DNA of 6,068 nucleotides from 1-14-0-10-37-14 sp037130845 (lineage in GTDB: Bacteria > Patescibacteriota > Patescibacteriia > Patescibacteriales > Patescibacteriaceae). Of the stretch, positions 4,512 through 6,068 are shown one piece after another. The position numbers and the translations under genes are program-made. A model generated the notes under the pieces. The model was not told where the DNA came from and searched no databases. It saw only the letters and a program-made list of their open reading frames with translations. Position 1 is the first letter of the stretch; each line of letters starts with the position of its first letter. Location: positions 1-6,068 of the forward strand of contig JBAXSE010000039.1 in the NCBI GenBank assembly GCA_037130845.1, written 5' to 3'.

Positions 4512-4587
4512 GGTGGACGACACAGGATTCGAACCTGTGACCTCTACAATGTCAATGTAGCGCTCTAACCAACTGAGCTAGCCGTCC
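4512..4587 (-). tRNA. tRNA-Val (anticodon GAC)
   Basis: On the minus strand: acceptor GGACGGC (4587-4581) pairs with GTCGTCC (4521-4515) with one G-U pair. The D-arm is GCTC/GAGC, the anticodon stem CTACA/TGTAG has loop TTGACAT giving GAC, and the T-arm is ACAGG-TTCGAAT-CCTGT. Discriminator A is at 4514, followed by CC and then T, so the terminal A of CCA is not encoded and must be added by the CCA enzyme. All arms are intact, unlike the fragments at 1-281. It may be co-transcribed with hicBA just downstream. Confidence 0.95.
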
Positions 4588-4591
4588 GTAT

Positions 4592-4636
4592 AAGTTTTTA
4601 AAGTTTTTAAAGTTTGTAAAGTTCTTAAAGTTAGTG
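4592..4636. repeat. 9-bp tandem repeat (AAGTTTTTA), five units
   Basis: Units begin at 4592, 4601, 4610, 4619 and 4628. The first two are identical AAGTTTTTA; the others are AAGTTTGTA, AAGTTCTTA and a degenerate AAGTTAGTG. It lies immediately upstream of tRNA-Val. AT-rich iterated spacers like this usually arise by slippage. Confidence 0.75.
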
Positions 4637-4664
4637 GTGTTGGGGATTTTTATATACGAATTGT

Positions 4665-4693
4665 AAAATAACATAGACTTTGAAAATAATCAA
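4665..4693 (-). promoter_or_regulatory. Possible promoter for tRNA-Val and hicBA
   Basis: On the minus strand TTGATT (4693-4688), a 17-base spacer and TATTTT (4670-4665), with TG one base upstream of the -10 (TGT-TATTTT), form a plausible extended -10 promoter about 78 bases upstream of the tRNA. The region is AT-rich, so chance matches are likely. Confidence 0.35.
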
Positions 4694-4697
4694 GTCT
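4675..4697 (-). terminator. Weak hairpin after the MFS gene
   Basis: AGACTT pairs with AAGTCT around an AT-rich loop, about 18 bases past the MFS stop. On the minus strand it is followed by ATGTTATTTT, a poor U-tract. It may slow or end transcription from the MFS gene but overlaps the candidate tRNA promoter. Confidence 0.3.
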
Positions 4698-4714
4698 GGG
4701 GGTATTTAGGGCTT

Positions 4715-5995
4715 TTAGTTGGCTGTTTTTGTGGGAATGGCCCGGCGGAAGTTAAAGATAGCAAAGAGGGTGGCCGAGAGTAGGCAGAGGGCGGTGCCGA
4801 TTGAGAAGCCCAACGCATTGGAGCCGTAGTAGGTGATGAGGGCGCCGGCAATCAGGGGGCCGGTGCTTTGGCCGACATCCATAATAGAGCTCAGGGCGCC
4901 CATGGAACTGCCTAGGCTGGCCTTGTCGGTGATGTCGGCAATGTAGGTGGCTGTGGCCACGGTGGCCAGAGCTATGCCAAGGCCGAAGAAAATACTCATC
5001 AGCGCAATCAGCCAGTAGCTGACAAAAAATGAGGTCAGAAAGAGCGATAGGCCGACGACTATAATGCCGGCGATAATTTGGAAACGCTTGTCGATATTGT
5101 CAGCCATCTTGCCGAACAGCGGTTTGGATAGGGCGATGGAGATTATTTGGATAGAGAAGACTAGTCCGATGGCCTTAGCATCTAGGTGCAGGCCTTTGAG
5201 ATAGCCCGGCAAAAATGTTTCCAGAATGCCGTAGCAGAAGTAGATGGCCATTTCGACCAAGGCGGTGGTTAGCATGCGATGATCGCCGATAAACTTTTTG
5301 AGCGCCGCTATAAAATCGGCCCAAGTTAAATGGTTGCCGTTGCCGGCCTTGACGCTGTCACCGCGGGTCAACATGATGGTTAGTGGGATGATCGGCAGGG
5401 CAGCCAAGAAAGCCATGATATAGACCGCTTTGTAGGAGAATAAGGCAGGGTAATGTTGGGCTGCAACCATACTGATAATGAAACCGCCCACAATTGGCGC
5501 GATAGTTCGGCCGATAAGCGTGGCTGAGGAAAATGTCCCCAGCTTCTGGCCTTTGTTGGCAAAGTATTTGATCGAGATGGCGGTAGTGACTATCGGTATT
5601 AGGATAGCGGTAGCCAGGCCATGCAGAAAGCGCACTGGGATCAGCATCCAAGCGTTAGTAACCGACATGTAGAGTAGCGGTGAAGCAACAAAGATGGCGA
5701 CGGAAGTCCAGATCAGTTTTTTGAAGCCCAGCTTGTCCATCAAAAAGCCGATCGGGAAGCTAAAGAGCATGCCAGCCATAGGCGAGAAAAAGGCGATTAG
5801 TCCTAGAATGGCGTCGCTGCCGCCTAAGCCGTCTTTGACAAATAAAGGCAGGACCGGGCTTTTGGAAATAGTGGTAGAGAAGATGCCCAGAAAACCGATG
5901 ATGGCGATATAAATAAAATAGAAGTCTGTCTTAGTGATTTTATCCCTGCGCAGGCAGGGATCTGTGAGGGGTAATGAGCGTAAATTTTTTGACAT
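4715..5995 (-). CDS. Major facilitator superfamily (MFS) transporter, DHA1-like
   Basis: 426 residues with about 12 hydrophobic segments, normal for a 12-helix MFS permease in the cytoplasmic membrane. MFS motif A is clear between helices 2 and 3 (G83-F-L-M-D87-K-L-G90-F-K-K93) and repeated in the second half (G295-K-M-A-D299). Helix 5 carries G162-R-T-I-A-P167-I-V-G-G, close to motif C of drug:proton antiporters, and helix 11 has a mirrored GQSTGP (375-380). The central loop is about residues 210-235. Multidrug or metabolite efflux is plausible, but the substrate cannot be read from sequence. The start is uncertain: the ATG at 5995 has no clear ribosome binding site, and residues 12-18 (DPCLRRD) are encoded by a REP-like palindrome. 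No other ATG lies before the first helix. Confidence 0.85.
   Translation of the reverse strand: MSKNLRSLPLTDPCLRRDKITKTDFYFIYIAIIGFLGIFSTTISKSPVLPLFVKDGLGGSDAILGLIAFFSPMAGMLFSFPIGFLMDKLGFKKLIWTSVAIFVASPLLYMSVTNAWMLIPVRFLHGLATAILIPIVTTAISIKYFANKGQKLGTFSSATLIGRTIAPIVGGFIISMVAAQHYPALFSYKAVYIMAFLAALPIIPLTIMLTRGDSVKAGNGNHLTWADFIAALKKFIGDHRMLTTALVEMAIYFCYGILETFLPGYLKGLHLDAKAIGLVFSIQIISIALSKPLFGKMADNIDKRFQIIAGIIVVGLSLFLTSFFVSYWLIALMSIFFGLGIALATVATATYIADITDKASLGSSMGALSSIMDVGQSTGPLIAGALITYYGSNALGFSIGTALCLLSATLFAIFNFRRAIPTKTAN
5942..5961. repeat. REP-like palindrome inside the MFS N-terminal codons
   Basis: ATCCCTGC (5942-5949) pairs with GCAGGGAT (5954-5961) around GCAG, an 8-bp perfect stem. This is a familiar type of dispersed palindrome whose translation gives DPCLRRD-like peptides. 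It lies in frame in the MFS reading frame, before the first membrane helix. Confidence 0.65.
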
Positions 5996-6024
5996 AAATT
6001 TTGTCCAGATAAACTTTAATCCCT

Positions 6025-6053
6025 TGGGGTAAATTCCCCGCAGCTTGCTGCGT
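6025..6053. repeat. Double palindrome upstream of the MFS gene
   Basis: GGGG-TAAATT-CCCC is followed directly by CGCAG-CTTG-CTGCG. Both are short perfect stems and together resemble another dispersed palindromic repeat. It lies about 30 bases upstream of the MFS start. On the minus strand neither hairpin is followed by a T-run, so it is not an obvious terminator. Confidence 0.45.
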
Positions 6054-6068
6054 ATTGAATGATGGCAT

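Noticed and set aside
1..4587. Integrated island bounded by direct repeats of a tRNA 3' end
   Set aside because: The 3' end of tRNA-Val (4512-4540) has no second copy in the window, and the repeats at 1-281 are 5' halves. No integrase is seen.
5358..5912. Several short open frames on both strands inside the MFS gene
   Set aside because: They overlap a well-supported permease in other frames and have low-complexity composition.

Overview
The window looks like a gene-sparse accessory stretch of a bacterial chromosome. The organism is probably a Candidate Phyla Radiation (Patescibacteria) member. That is an inference from style: AT-rich spacers with iterated ATTA and AAGTTTTTA tracts, many short palindromic repeats of the REP type, small orphan membrane proteins, a short HicBA pair, and a tRNA gene without a complete encoded CCA. 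No phylogenetic marker gene is present, so the lineage stays unproven. The standard genetic code reads every gene cleanly.

Layout: Positions 1-281 hold three tRNA-derived fragments on the minus strand. They share a D-arm and anticodon-arm core whose anticodon arm is a perfect 18-bp palindrome, and the T-arm region of the two complete ones is displaced or replaced by GC-rich hairpins. Positions 282-702 are an AT-rich spacer, a REP-like palindrome, a strong extended -10 promoter and a long leader. Positions 703-2085 form operon 1, with three small membrane protein genes and a terminator. Positions 2183-3290 form operon 2, with a near-copy of the promoter and leader of operon 1, two more small membrane protein genes and a terminator. 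Four of these five proteins (genes 1, 2, 4 and 5) share one architecture: an N-terminal membrane anchor, a basic stretch, a strand-rich segment, then a helix of the form L-T/S/N-A-x-E-L-L-I-F. They look like diverged paralogs made by duplication within and between operons. Gene 3 is a different protein, predicted to face outward. Positions 3362-3963 hold a single-gene unit with its own promoter and terminator, encoding a soluble protein that is an almost exact tandem duplication of an ~80-residue domain.

On the minus strand, reading leftward from 6068, come a palindromic repeat, a 12-helix MFS transporter whose N-terminal codons run through another REP-like palindrome, a 9-bp tandem repeat, tRNA-Val(GAC), and a hicB-hicA toxin-antitoxin pair. 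The hicBA pair converges on the two-domain gene, and both share a bidirectional terminator.

Functionally, only the tRNA, the MFS transporter and HicBA can be named. The strongest candidate for something undescribed is the pair of sister operons of membrane-anchored paralogs under a matched promoter-leader module. The tRNA-half repeat array is second.
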